Part shown: positions 1 to 11,400 of the stretch, piece by piece | Position numbering within the stretch: the first letter of the stretch is position 1 | Layout of the letters: the number at the start of each line of letters is the position of its first letter | NCBI GenBank assembly: GCA_963965975.1 | Contig: OZ014413.1 | Coordinates: 4,226,001 to 4,290,000, forward strand | Direction of reading: 5' to 3' | DNA from: Xestospongia bergquistia | Taxonomy: Eukaryota > Porifera > Demospongiae > Haplosclerida > Petrosiidae | DNA length: 64,000 bases | Position numbers and translations under genes: made by a program | The notes under the pieces: model-generated | The model's input: the letters and a program-made list of their open reading frames with translations, nothing else | What the model was told of the DNA's origin: nothing | Databases searched by the model: none

Positions 1-39
1 GCTGTTTACTTAGTTAACTTCACTCAATAGTCTAAACCT

Positions 40-68
40 TCTAAAGTCTTTAATTTAAAGACTTTAGA
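40..68. repeat. Dyad A of the monomer (29-bp inverted repeat), type example
   Basis: Perfect 13-bp arms (40-52 tctaaagtcttta and 56-68 taaagactttaga) flank the 3-nt loop att. The dyad recurs once per monomer across the whole window, and in the right arm it appears as its reverse complement. It is the best-conserved part of the unit by eye. Common single-arm variants change agtcttt to agtgttt, or change one actttag arm to agtttag, without compensation. The loop region contains overlapping TTAA sites, and one of them is the target of insert 1. A cruciform or protein-binding role is inference only. Confidence 0.9.
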
Positions 69-90
69 GTGTTAATGCAAACCAACATAC

Positions 91-111
91 TAAACTGTTA
101 ATAACAGTTTA
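91..111. repeat. Dyad B of the monomer (21-bp inverted repeat), type example
   Basis: Perfect 10-bp arms (taaactgtta and taacagttta) surround a single central a. It is present once per 143-bp unit throughout both arms. The centre contains a TTAA. Most monomers keep both arms intact. A recurrent right-arm class replaces the core by another symmetric core, cttttataaaag, reported separately. Function is unknown. Confidence 0.88.
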
Positions 112-276
112 TTTATTTAGTCCCATGGACTCCTTTTGACAGAGCTGTTTACTTTATTAACTTCACTCTATAGTCTAAACCTTCTAAAGTCTTTAATTTA
201 AAGACTTTAGAGTGTTAATGCAAACGAACATACTAAGCTCTTTATAACAGTTTATTTAGTTAGTCCCATAGAGTCC

Positions 277-322
277 TTTAGACTGAGCTGTAACCTTTAT
301 TAACTTCACTCAATAGTCTAAA
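277..322. repeat. 8-bp inverted repeat spanning the unit boundary
   Basis: TTTAGACT at 277-284 and its reverse complement AGTCTAAA at 315-322 are separated by 30 bp and repeat in most monomers. The same short motif, related to AGTCTWWA, also underlies dyad A. The monomer may therefore have been built from inverted sub-repeats, but this is inference. Confidence 0.5.
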
Positions 323-710
323 CCTTCTCAGGTCTTTAATTTAAAGACTTTAGAGTGTTAATGCAAACAAACTTACTAAATTGTTAATAACAGTTTATTT
401 AGTTAGTTCCATAGAGTCCTTTAAACTAAGCTGTTTACATTATTAACTTCACTCAATAGTCTAAACCTTCTAGAGCCTTTAATTTAAAGAGTTTTGAGTT
501 TTAATGCAAAGAAACTTACTAAACTGTTAATAACAGTTTATTTTGTTAGTCCCATAGAATCATTTAGACTGAACTGTTTACTTCATTAACTTCACTCAAT
601 AGTCTAAACCTTCTAAAGTCTTTAATTTAAAGACTTTAGAGTGTTAAAGCAAAGCAACTTACCAAACTGTTAATAACAGTTTATTAAGTTAGTCCCATAA
701 AGTCCATTAG

Positions 711-1286
711 ACTGAGCTGTTTACTTTCTTAACTTCAATCAATAGTCTAAACCTTCTAAAGTCTTTAATTTAAAGACTTTAGAGTGTTAATCCAAACCAA
801 CTTACTAAACTGTTAATAACAGTTTATTTAGTTAGTCCCACAGAGTCCTTTAAACTAAGCTGTTTACTTTATTAACTTCACTCAATAGTGTAAACCTTCT
901 AAAGTCTTTAATTCAAAGACTTCACAGTGTTAATGCAAACCAACTTACTAAACTGTTAATAACAGTTCATTTAGTGAGTCCCATAGAGTCCATTAGACTG
1001 AGCTGTTTACTTTCTTAACTTCAATCAATAGTCTAAACCTTCTAAAGTCTTTAATTTAAAGACTTTAGAGTGTTAATCCAAACCAACTTACTAAACTGTT
1101 AATAACAGTTTATTTAGTTAGTCCCACAGAGTCCTTTAAACTAAGCTGTTTACTTTATTAACTTCACTCAATAGTGTAAACCTTCTAAAGTCTTTAATTC
1201 AAAGACTTCACAGTGTTAAGGCAAACAAACTTACTAAACTGTCAATAACAGTTTATATAGTTAGTCACATAGAGTCCATTAGACTG
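711..1286 (+). repeat. Two-monomer (286-bp) local tandem duplication
   Basis: The pair of monomers from about 711 to 998 is repeated almost unchanged from about 999 to 1286. Shared private variants include tttcttaacttcaatc, cccacagagtcc (cacaga at 839 and 1125, exactly 286 bp apart), the caatagtgtaaacc variant and the aattcaaagacttcacagtg variant. Boundaries are approximate. Confidence 0.75.
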
Positions 1287-2770
1287 AGCAGTTTACTTTA
1301 ATAACTTCCCTCAATAGTCTAAACCTTCTAAAGTCTTTAATTTAAAGACTTTAGAGTTTTAACGCAAACCAACATACTAAACTGTTAATAACAGTTTATT
1401 TAGTTATTCCCATAAAGTCCATTAGACTGAGCTGTTTACTTTGTTAACTTCACTCAATAGTCTAAACCTTCTAAAGTCTTTAATTTAAAGACTTTAGAGT
1501 GTTAATGCAAACAAACTTACTAAACTGTTAATAACAGTTTATTTAGTTAGTCCCATAGAGTCCTTTAGACTGAGCTGTTTACTTTATTAACTTCACTCAA
1601 TAGTCTAAACCTTCTAAAGTCTTTAATTTAAAGACTTTAAGAGTTAATGCAAACCAACATACTAAACTGTTAATAACAGTTCATTTAGTTATTCCCATAA
1701 AGTCCATTAGACTGAGCTGTTTACTTTGTTAACTTCAATCAATAGTCTAAACCTTCTAAAGTCTTTAATTTAAAGACTTTAGAGTGTTAATGCAAACCAA
1801 CTTACTAAACTGTTAATAACAGTTTATTTAGTTAGTCCCATAGAGTCCTTTAGACTGAGCATTTTACTTTATTAACTCCACTCAATAGTCTAAACCTTCT
1901 AAAGTCTTTAATTTAAAGACTTTAGAGTGTTAATGCAAACCAACATACTAAACTGTTAATAACAGTTTATTTAGTTAGTCCAATGGAGTCCTTTAAACTA
2001 AGCAATATACTTTATTAACTTCACTCAATAGTCTAAACCTTCTAAAGTCTTTAATTTAAAGACTTTAGAGTGTTAATGCAAACCAACTTACTAAACTGTT
2101 AATAACAGTTTATTTAGTTAGTTCCATAGAGTCCTTTAAACTAAGCTGTTTACATTATTAACTTCACTCAATAGTCTAAACCTTCTAAAGTCTTTAATTT
2201 AAACACTTTAAAGTGTTAATGAATTCCAACTTACTAAACTGTTAATAACAGTTTATTTAGTTAGTCCGATAGAGTCCTTTAGACTGAGCTGTTTACTTTA
2301 TTAACTTCACTCAATAGTCTAAACCTTCTAAAGTCTTTAATTTAAAGACTTTAGAGTGTTAATGCAAACCAATATACTAAACTGTTAATAACAGTTTATT
2401 TAGTTAGTACCTTAGAGTCCTTTAAACTAAGCTGTTTACTTTATTAACTTCACTCAATAGTCTAAACCTTCTAAAGTCTTTAATTTAAAGACTTTAGAGT
2501 GTTAATGCAAACCAACTTACTAAACTGTTAATAACAGTTTATTTAGTTAGTCCCATGGAGTCCTTTAGACTGAGCTGTTTACTTATTTAACTTCACTCAA
2601 TAGTCTAAACCTTCTAAAGTCTTTAATTTAAAGACTTTAGAGTCTTAATGCAAACCATCATACTAAACTGTTAATAACAGTTTATTTAGTTAGTCCCATG
2701 GAGTCCTTTAGACTGAGCTGTTTACTTAGTTAACTTCACTCAATAGTGTAAACCTTCTAAAGTCTTTAAT

Positions 2771-2774
2771 TTAA
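2771..2774. repeat. Target-site duplication TTAA, left of insert 1
   Basis: TTAA at 2771-2774 is matched by TTAA at 3704-3707. The satellite has a single TTAA at the corresponding point inside dyad A. The sister higher-order-repeat copy shows the unoccupied site at 4562-4565. Confidence 0.95.
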
Positions 2775-2786
2775 CCCTTTTCGCGC
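2775..2786 (+). repeat. Left terminal inverted repeat of insert 1
   Basis: CCCTTTTCGCGC, matching the right end at 3692-3703 in inverted orientation with one mismatch (T for C at the seventh base). It runs into a 10-bp perfect palindrome gcgcatgcgc at 2783-2792, which may be an end-specific binding site. Confidence 0.88.
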
Positions 2787-2913
2787 ATGCGCATAAAGCA
2801 AGTAACTACTGCCAACGCACGAGTATTTTCAGGGTTGGAGTGGTTGCGTTTAAGCTCTTGTATCATCTCTAAACTGTCTCCTAGAAGTTTAGCTGTTTCA
2901 AGTTTGCTTCAAT

Positions 2914-3547
2914 ATGGATACCTGGATGTTTTGTTCTTCTAATGAATTGTGTATTCGTCGTCTACAAGGTAAGCATTATGTTATAACTACGCACACATTG
3001 TAAATGACGTATAAAGCATCTTTCAAGAGTCCCCATGTTTTTTTTATTTGAAATAGACTTAGATGATAGTAGGAATGAGTAGAATGTTTCTTATTTCTTC
3101 GTTGCAGTGTTTTTTTGCGTTGTAGTACTAGTTCTTTGAGTGGGCGTGGCCTTCTGTTTTTGGAATGTACTTATCTTGTGGTTGTAAAATAGAGCAATTA
3201 GGCATTTTTGAGGATAGTGAAATAGGTGATCACTAGCTACAGTGTAAGGTGAACAAAAAGCTTCAGCTTTAGTATGTTGCTTTTGTCTGTAGCAAGACAT
3301 GTGAAGCTTCTAGTAAGATGTATCATAATTACAAACCACAATTTCAAGACAATAGTTATACAATGCAATACAACACAGTACAAACATTGACAAGTAAGTA
3401 ATATTTATATAGTTTATTTATGTAGCTAAATGATAATTACCATTCAATTGTACTATTTCAGTCTCATCGACCGCAACAATATTATCAGCTACTACATCAA
3501 TTTCATCATCTATATATATATAATTTTTTTGCTTTTATTGAAATAAA
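2914..3547 (+). other. Exon-like segments and polyA signal inside insert 1 (speculative)
   Basis: I see splice-like signals in plausible order. An ATG at 2914 opens 18 codons and ends at 2968 before GTAAGC. Pyrimidine-rich tracts end in AG at 3107 and 3292. A segment at 3293-3393 is open in two frames upstream of GTAAGT at 3394. A tract ends in AG at 3461, and the next segment closes with a TAA at 3521-3523. AATAAA follows at 3542-3547. Joining 3293-3393 to 3462 across a 68-bp intron keeps one frame open, giving a protein rich in Q, N, S, T and Y. Joining 2968 to 3293 gives a different frame that stops at 3388-3390, so no single joined frame covers all segments. No protein family is recognised. 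This could be debris of a captured or deleted gene, or chance in AT-rich DNA. Confidence 0.18.
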
Positions 3548-3628
3548 TTATAATCAAAAATGTCATGTTCTATGAAATACTGAAGTTTCTGGGTAAATCG
3601 ATCAACGTACGAGATGTTATACACACGA

Positions 3629-3644
3629 AACGCATAAATGCGTC
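3629..3644. repeat. Inner subterminal near-palindrome of insert 1
   Basis: The core acgcat-aa-atgcgt lies at 3630-3643, centred at 3636.5. Its centre is exactly 43 bp from that of the outer copy. The ACGCA/TGCGT half-sites resemble the motif that, from memory, the cysteine-rich domain of Trichoplusia ni piggyBac transposase binds. A role as a transposase site is inference. Confidence 0.75.
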
Positions 3645-3665
3645 GTCGGCGCTGGTGAACAATCA

Positions 3666-3693
3666 GCCACCGACGCATAAATGCGTCGGTGGC
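3666..3693. repeat. Outer subterminal hairpin of insert 1
   Basis: A perfect 13-bp stem (gccaccgacgcat at 3666-3678 and atgcgtcggtggc at 3681-3693) with a 2-nt loop aa. The centre, 3679.5, lies 23.5 bp from the element's right end. Its core GACG-N8-CGTC is shared in position and outline with the subterminal palindromes of insert 2. Confidence 0.85.
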
Positions 3694-3703
3694 GCGGAAA
3701 GGG
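3692..3703 (-). repeat. Right terminal inverted repeat of insert 1
   Basis: GCGCGGAAAGGG on the plus strand, the inverted partner of 2775-2786 (11 of 12 matching). It is followed directly by the TTAA duplication at 3704-3707. Confidence 0.88.
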
Positions 3704-3710
3704 TTAAAGA

Positions 3711-5426
3711 GTTTAGAGTGTTAATGCAAAGAAACTTACTAAACTGTTAATAACAGTTTATTTTGTTAGTCCCATAGAATCATTTAGAGTGAACTGTTTA
3801 CTTTATTAACTTCACTCAATAGTCTAAACCTTCTAAAGTCTTTAATTTAAAGACTTTAGAGTCTTAAAGCAAAGCAACTTACCAAACTGTCAATAAAAGT
3901 TTATTTAGTTAGTCCCATAAAGTCCATTAGACTGAGCTGTTTACTTTCTTAACTTCAATCAATAGTCTAAACCTTCTAAAGTCTTTAATTTAAAGACTTT
4001 ATAGTTTTAAGGCAAACCAACTTACTAAACTCTTAATAACAGTTTATTTAGTTAGTCCCATAGAGTCCTTTAGACTGAGCTGTTTACTTTATTAACTTCA
4101 CTCAATAGTCTAAACCTTCTAAAGTCTTTAATTTAAAGACTTTAGAGTGTTAATGCAAACCAACATACTAAACTGTTAATAACAGTTTATTTATTTAGTC
4201 CCATAGAGTCCTTTAGACTGAGCTGTTTACCTTATTAACTTCACTCAATAGTCTAAACCTTCTAAAGTCTTTAATTTAAAGACTTTAGAGTGTTAATGCA
4301 AACCAACTTACTAAACTGTTAATAACATTTTATTTAGTTAGTCCCATGGAGTCCTTTAGACTGAGCTGTTTACTTATTTAACTTCACTCAATAGTCTAAA
4401 CCTTCTAAAGTCTTTAATTTAAAGAGTTTAGAGTGTTAATGCAAACCATCATACTAAACTGTTAATAACAGTTTATTTAGTTAGTCCCATGGAGTCATTT
4501 AGACTGAGCTGTTTACTTAGTTAACTTCACTCAATAGTCTAAACCTTCTAAAGTCTTTAATTTAAAGAGTTTAGAGTGTTAATGCAAAGAAACTTACTAA
4601 ACTGTTAATAACAGTTTATTTTGTTAGTCCCATAGAATCATTTAGAGTGAACTGTCTACTTTATTAACTTCACTCAATAGTCTAAACCTTCTAAAGTCTT
4701 TAATTTAAAGACTTTAGAGTGTTAAAGCAAAGCAACTTACCAAACTGTCAATAACAGTTTATTTAGTTAGTCCCATAAAATCCATTAGACTGAGCTGTTT
4801 ACTTTCTTAACATCAATCAATAGTCTAAACCTTCTAAAGTCTTTAATTTAAAGACTTTATAGTTTTAAGGCAAACCAACTTACTAAACTCTTAATAACAG
4901 TTTATTTAGTTAGTCCCATAGAGTCCTTTAGACTGAGCTGTTTACTTTATTAACTTCACTCAATAGTCTAAACCTTCTAAAGTCTTTAATTTAAAGACTT
5001 TAGAGCGTTAATGCAAACCAACATACTAAACTGTTAATAACAGTTTATTTAGTTAGTCCCATAGAGTCCTTTAGACTGAGCTGTTTACCTTATTAACTTC
5101 ACTCAATAGTCTAAACCTTCTAAAGTCTTTAATTTAAAGACTTTAGAGTGTTAATGCAAACCAACTTACTAAACTGTTAATAACAGTTTATTTAGTTAGT
5201 CCCACAGAGTCCTTTAAACTAAGCTGTTTACTTTATTAACTTCACTCAATAGTCTAAACCTTCTAAAGTCTTTAATTTAAAGACTTCACAGTGTTAATGC
5301 AAACCAACATACTAAACTGTTAATAACAGTTCATTTAGTGAGTCCCATAGAGTCCATTAGACTGAGCTGTTTACTTTGTTAACTTCAATCAATAGTCTAA
5401 ACCTTCTAAAGTCTTTAATTTAAAGA
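3711..5426 (+). repeat. Six-monomer (858-bp) higher-order repeat pair
   Basis: Six monomers from about 3711 are repeated from 4569, a spacing of 858 = 6 x 143. Diagnostic variants in both copies are agagtttagagtg, gcaaagaaactt, attttgttagtc and catagaatcatttagagtg. The match also extends leftward across insert 1: 2640-2770, with its accatcatac and acttagttaac variants, matches 4432-4561. Insert 1 is therefore in the first copy only. The right boundary is approximate. Confidence 0.8.
4562..4565. other. Paralogous empty TTAA site for insert 1
   Basis: The sister higher-order-repeat copy has aat-TTAA-agagtttag uninterrupted here. The offset from 2771 is 1791 = 933 (element plus one TTAA) + 858. 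A third related empty site lies at 9704-9707. Together they confirm the element boundaries and the duplicated target. Confidence 0.88.
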
Positions 5427-8400
5427 CTATAGAGTGTTAAGGCAAACCAACTTACTAAACTGTTAATAAAAGTTTATTTAGTTAGTCCCATAGATTCCTT
5501 TAAACTAAGTTGTTTACATTATTAACTTCACTCAATAGTCTAAACCTTCTAAAGTCTTTATTTTAAAGACTTTAGAGTGTTAATGCAAACCAACTTACTA
5601 AACTGTTAATAACAGTTTATTTAGTTACTCCCATAGTGTCCTTTAAACTAAGCTGTTTACTTTATTAACTTCACTCAATAGTCTAAACCTTCTAAAGTCT
5701 TTATTTTAAAGACTTTAGTGTTAATGCAAACCAACTTACTAAACTGTTCATAACAGTTCATTTAGTTAGTCCCATAGAGTCGTTTAGACTGAGCTCTTTA
5801 CTTTGTTAACTTCAATCAATAGTCTAAACCTTCTAAAGTCTTTAATTTAAAGACTTTAGAGTGTTAATGCAAACCAACTTACTAAACTGTTAATAACAGT
5901 TATTTAGTTAGTCCCATAGAGTCCTTTAGACTGAGCTGTTTACTGTATTCACTTCAATCAATAGTTTAAAACTTCTCAAATCTTTAATTTAAAGACTTTA
6001 TAGTGGTAAAGCAAACCAACTTACTAAACTTTTAATAACAGTTTATTTAGTTAGTCCCATGGAGTCCATTAGACTGAACTGTTTACTTTATTAACATCAC
6101 TCAATAGTCTAAACCTTCTAAAGTCTTTAATTTAAACACTTTACAGTGTTAATGCAAACCAACTTACTAAACTGTTAATAACAGTTTATTTAGTTAGTCC
6201 CATAGAGTCCTTTAAACTAAGCTGTTTACTTTATTAACTTCACTCAATAGTCTAAACCTTCTAAAGTCTTTAATTTAAAGACTTTAGAGTGTTAATGCAA
6301 ACCAACTTACTAAAATGTTAATAACAGTTTATTTAGTTAGTCCCATGCAGTCCTTTAGAGTGAGCTGTTTACTTATTTAACTTCACTCAATAGTCTAAAC
6401 CTTCTAAAGTCTTTAATTTAAAGACTTTAGAGTGTTAATGCAAACCATCATACTAAACTGTTAATAACAGTTTATTTAGTTAGTCCCGTGGAGTCCTTTA
6501 GACTGAGCTGTTTACTTTGTTAACTTCACTCAATAGTCTAAACCTTCTAAAGTCTTTAATTTAAAGACTTTAGAGTGTTAATGCAAACCAACTTAATAAA
6601 CTGTTAATAACAGTTTATTTTGTTAGTCCCATAGAATCATTTAGACTGAACTGTTTACTTTATTAACTTCACTCAATAGTCTAAACCTTCTAAAGTCTTT
6701 AATTTAAAGACTTTAGAGTGTTAAAGCAAAGCAACTTACCAAACTGTTTATAACAGTTTATTTAGTTAGTCCCATAAAGTCCATTAGACTGAGCTGTTTA
6801 CTTTCTTAACTTCAATCAATAGTCTAAACCTTCTAAAGTCTTTAATTTAAAGACTTTATATTGTTAATGCAAACCAACTTACTAAACTCTTAATAACAGT
6901 TTATTTAGTTAGTCCCATAGAGTCCTTTAGACTGAGCTGTTTACTTTATTGACTTCACTCAATAGTCTAAACCTTCTAAAGTCTTTAATTTAAAGACTTT
7001 AGAGTGTTAATGCAAACCAACATACTAAACTGTTAATAACAGTTTATTTAGTTAGTCACACAGAGTCCTTTAAACTAAGCTGTTTACTTCATTAACTTCA
7101 CTCAATAGTCTAAACCTTCTAAAGTCTTTAATTTCAAGACTTCACAGTGTTAATGCAAACCAACTTACTAAGCTGTTAATAAAAGTTCATTTAGTGAGTC
7201 CCATAGAGTCCATTAGACTGAGCTGTTTACTTTGTTAACTTCAATCAATAGTCTAAACCTTCTAAAGTCTTTAATTTAAAGACTATAGAGTGTTAAGGCA
7301 AACCAACTTACTAAACTGTCAATAACAGTTTATATAGTTAGTCACATAGAGTCCATTAGACTGAGCAGTTTACTTTAATAACTTCCCTCAATAGTCTAAA
7401 CCTTCTAAAGTCTTTAATTTAAAGACTTTAGAATTTTAATGCAAACCAACATACTAAACTGTTAATAACAGTTTATTTAGTTACTCCCATAGTGTCCTTT
7501 AAACTAAGCTGTTTACTTTATTAACTTCACTCAATAGTCTAAACCTTCTAAAGTCTTTATTTTAAAGACTTTAGTGTTAATGCAAACCAACTTACTAAGC
7601 TGTTCATAACAGTTCATTTAGTTAGTCCCATAGAGTCGTTTAGACTGAGCTCTTTACTTTGTTAACTTCAATCAATAGTCTAAACCTTCTAAAGTCTTTA
7701 ATTTAAAGACTTTATAGTGTTAATGCAAACCAACTTACTAAACTGTTAATAACAGTTATTTAGTTAGTCCCATAGAGTCCTTTAGACTGAGCTGTTTACT
7801 GTATTAACTTCAATCAATAGTTTAAAACTTCTCAAATCTTTAATTTAAAGACTTTATAGTGGTAAGGCAAACAAACTTACTAAACTTTTAATAACAGTTT
7901 ATTTAGTTAGTCCCATGGAGTCCATTAGACTGAACTGTTTACTTTATTAACATCACTCAATAGTCTAAACCTTCTAAAGTCTTTAATTTAAACACTTTAC
8001 AGTGTTAATGCAAACCAACTTACTAAACTGTTAATAACAGTTTATTTAGTTAGTCCCATAGAGTCCTTTAAACTAAGCTGTTTACTTTATTAACTTCACT
8101 CAATAGTCTAAACCTTCTAAAGTCTTTAATTTAAACACTTTAGAGTGTTAATGCAAACAAACATACTAAACTGTTAATAACATTTTATTTAGTTAGTCCC
8201 ATAGAGTCCTTTAGAATGATCTGTTTTCTTAGCTAACTTCACTAAATAGTATAAACCTTCTAAAGTCTTTAATTTAAAGACTTCAGAGTGTTAATGCAAA
8301 CCAACTTGCTAAACTGTTAATAACAGTTTATTTAGTGAGTCCCTTGGAGTCCATTAGACTGAGCTGTTTACATTGTTAACTCGACTCAATAGTTAAACCT

Positions 8401-11400
8401 TCTAAAGTCTTTAATTTAAAGACTTTAGAGTGCTAAGGCAAACCAACTTACTAAACTGTTAATAACAGTTTATTTAGTTAGTCCCATAGAGTCCTCTAAA
8501 CTAAGCTGTTTACTTTATTAACTTCACTCAATAGTCTAAACCTTCTAAAGTCTTTAATTTAAAGACTTTAGAGTGTTAATGCAAACCAACATACTAAACA
8601 GTTAATAACAGTTTATTTAGTTAGTCCCATGGAGTCCTTTAGACTGAGCTGTTTACATAGTTAACTTTACTCAATTGTCTAAACCTTCTAAAGTCTTTAA
8701 TTTTAAGGCTTTAGAGTGTTAATGCAAACCAACTTACTAAACTGTTAATAACAGTTCATTTAGTTAGTCCCATAAAGTCCATTAGACTGAGCTGTTTACT
8801 TTGTTAACTTCACTCCATAGTCTAAACCTTCTAAAGTCTTTAATTTAAAGACTTTAGAGTGTTAAAGCAAAGCGACTTACCAAACTGTTAATAACAGTTT
8901 ATTTAGTTAGTCCCATAAAGTCCATTAGACTGAGCTGTTTACTTTCGTTAACTTCAATCAATAGTCTAAACCTTCTAATGTCTTTAATTTAAAAACTTTA
9001 GAGTGTTAAGGCAAACCAACTTACTAAACTGTTTATAACAGTTTATTTAGTTAGTCCCAAAGACTCCTTTAGACTGAGCTGTTTACTTTATTAACTTCAC
9101 TCAATAGTCTAAACCTTCTAAAGTCTTTAATTTAAAGACTTTAGATTGTTAATGCAAACCAACATACTAAACTGTTAATAACAGTTTATTTAGTTAGTCC
9201 CATAGAGTCCTTTAGACTGAGCTGTTTACTTTATTAACTTCACTCAATAGTCTAAACCTTCTAAAGTCTTTAATTTAAAGACTCTAGAGTGTTAATGCAA
9301 ACCAACTTACTAAACTGTTAATAACAGTTTATTTAGTTAGTCCCATAGAGTCCTTTAAACTAAGCTGTTTACTTTATTAACTTCACTCAATAGTCTAAAC
9401 CTTCTAAAGTCTTTAATTTAAAGACTTTAGAGTGTTAATGCAAACCAACTTACTAAACTGTTAATAACAGTTTATTTAGTTAGTCCCATGGAGTCCTTTA
9501 GACTGAGCTGTTTACTTATTTAACTTCACTCAATAGTCTAAACCTTCTAAAGTCTTTAATTTAAAGACTTTAGAGTGTTAATGCAATCCATCATACTAAA
9601 CTGTTAATAACAGTTTATTTAGTTAGTCCAATGGAGTCCTTTAGACTGAGCTGTTTACTTAGTTAACTTCACTCAATAGTCTAAACCTTCTAAAGTCTTT
9701 AATTTAAAGAGTTTAGAGTGTTAATGCAAAGAAACTTACTAAACTGTTAATAACAGTTTATTTTGTTAGTCCCATAGAATCATTTAGACTGAACTGTTTA
9801 CTTTATTAACTTCACTCAATAGTCTAAACCTTTTAAAGTCTTTAATTTAAAGACTTTAGAGTGTTAAAGCAAAGCAACTTACCAAACTGTTAATAACAGT
9901 TTATTTAGTTAGTCCCATAAAGTCCATTAGACTGAGCTGTTTACTTTCTTAACTTCAATCAATAGTCTAAACCTTCTAAAGTCTTTAATTTAAAGACTTT
10001 ATAGTGTTAAGGCAAACCAACTTACTAAACTCTTAATAACAGTTTATATAGTTAGTCCCATAGAGTCCTTTAGATTGATCTGTTTACTTTATTAACTTCA
10101 CTCAATAGTCTAAACTTTCTAAAGTCTTTAATTTAAAGACTTTAGAGTGTTAATGCAAACCAAGATACTAAACTGTTAATAACAGTTTATTTAGTTAGTC
10201 CCATAGAGTCCTTTAGACTGAGCTGTTTACCTTATTAACTTCACTCAATAGTCTAAACCTTCTAAAGTCTTTAATTTAAAGACTTTAGAGTGTTAATGCA
10301 AACAAACTTACGAAACTGTTAATAACAGTTTATTTAGTTAGTCCCACAGAGTTCTTTAAACTAAGCTGTTTACTTTATTAACTTCACTCAAAAGTCTAAA
10401 CCTTCTAAAGTCTTTAATTTAAAGACTTCACAGTGTTACTGTAAACCAACTTACTAAACTGTTAATAACAGCTCATTTAGTGAGTCCCATAGAGTCCATT
10501 AGACTGAGCTGTTTACTTTGTTAACTTCCATCAATAGTCTAAACCTTCTAAAGTCTTTAATTTAAAGACTATAGAGTGTTAAGGCTAACCAACTTACTAA
10601 ACTGTCAATAACAGTTTATATAGTTAGTCACATAGAGTCCATTAGACTGAGCAGTTTACTTTAATAACTTCCCTCAATAGTCTAAACCTTCTAAAGTCTT
10701 TAATTTAAAGACTTTAGAGTTTTAATGCAAACCAACATACTAAACTGTTAATAACAGTTTATTTAGTTACTCCCATAGTGTCCTTTAAACTAAGCTGTTT
10801 ACTTTATTAACTTCACTCAATAGTCTAAACCTTCTAAAGTCTTTATTTTAAAGACTTTAGTGTTAATGCAAACCAACTTACTAAACTGTTCATAACAGTT
10901 CATTTAGTTAGTCCCATAGAGTCGTTTAGACTGAGCTCTTTACTTTGTTAACTTCAATCAATAGTCTAAACCTTCTAAAGTCTTTAATTTAAAGACTTTA
11001 GAGTGTTAATGCAAACCAACTTACTAAACTGTTAATAACAGTTATTTAGTTAGTCCCATAGAGTCCTTTAGACTGAGCTGTTTACTGTCTTAACTTCAAT
11101 CAATAGTTTAAAACTTCTCAAATCTTTAATTTAAATACTTTATAGTGGTAAGGCAAACCAACTTACTAAACTTTTAATAACAGTTTATTTAGTTAGTCCC
11201 ATGGAGTCCATTAGACTGAAGTGTTTACTTTATTAACATCACTCAATAGTCTAAACCTTCTAAAGTCTTTAATTTAAAGACTTGAGAGTGTTAATGCAAA
11301 CCAACTTACTAAACTGTTAATAACAGTTTATTTAGTTAGTCCCATAGAGTCCTTTAAACTAAGCTGTTTACTTTATTAACTTCACTCAATAGTCTAAACC

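Larger units (their letters stand above)
1..2774 (+). repeat. 143-bp satellite array, left arm, segment 1
   Basis: Head-to-tail copies of a 143-bp AT-rich monomer. Taking the landmark gctgttt as unit start, copies begin at 1, 144, 287 and 430, exactly 143 bp apart, and the register holds to the last copy at 2717. Units differ mostly by single-base changes. Other landmarks in this orientation are tcactcaatagtctaaacc, gcaaaccaac and agtcccatagagtc. Each monomer holds about five TTAA tetramers and two dyads described separately. No reading frame of note exists, because taa/tag stops recur in all frames and 143 is not divisible by three. The array runs off the left edge of the window and stops at the TTAA where insert 1 begins. 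The plus strand label is arbitrary and marks this orientation. I do not recognise the satellite family by name. Confidence 0.97.
2775..3703 (+). mobile_element. Insert 1: piggyBac-like non-autonomous transposon, 929 bp
   Basis: A 929-bp non-satellite segment flanked by TTAA duplications. Its ends are inverted repeats: the left end is CCCTTTTCGCGC and the right end, read inward on the minus strand, is CCCTTTCCGCGC, so 11 of 12 bases match. TTAA targeting plus CCC-starting termini are hallmarks of the piggyBac superfamily. No transposase can be read, since the longest open stretches are short, so it must depend on a transposase supplied elsewhere. The right end carries two near-palindromes (3629-3644 and 3666-3693). 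Internal sequence is AT-rich and holds exon-like stretches with splice-like borders, described separately. Removing the element plus one TTAA (933 bp) restores the 143-bp register: the unit-start landmark moves from 2717 to 3793, which is 143+933. It occurs once in the window. The plus strand label is arbitrary. Confidence 0.9.

Noticed and set aside
40-68. Intrinsic transcription terminators or attenuators at the dyads
   Set aside because: The dyads are AT-rich, repeated hundreds of times, and have no gene upstream. Nothing supports a bacterial terminator.
3091-3300. Minus-strand open frame of 69 codons inside insert 1
   Set aside because: Low-complexity, K/T/Q-rich product with no recognisable domain. 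It lies across the splice-like tracts of the other strand and is the length expected by chance in a non-satellite insert. It is most likely spurious.
3511-3522. Microsatellite (TA)n in insert 1
   Set aside because: About six TA units only, too short to be notable.
3565-3750. Plus-strand open frame of 61 codons
   Set aside because: It runs through both subterminal palindromes, across the right terminal repeat and TTAA of insert 1, and into the satellite. It cannot be a gene of either and is a chance frame.
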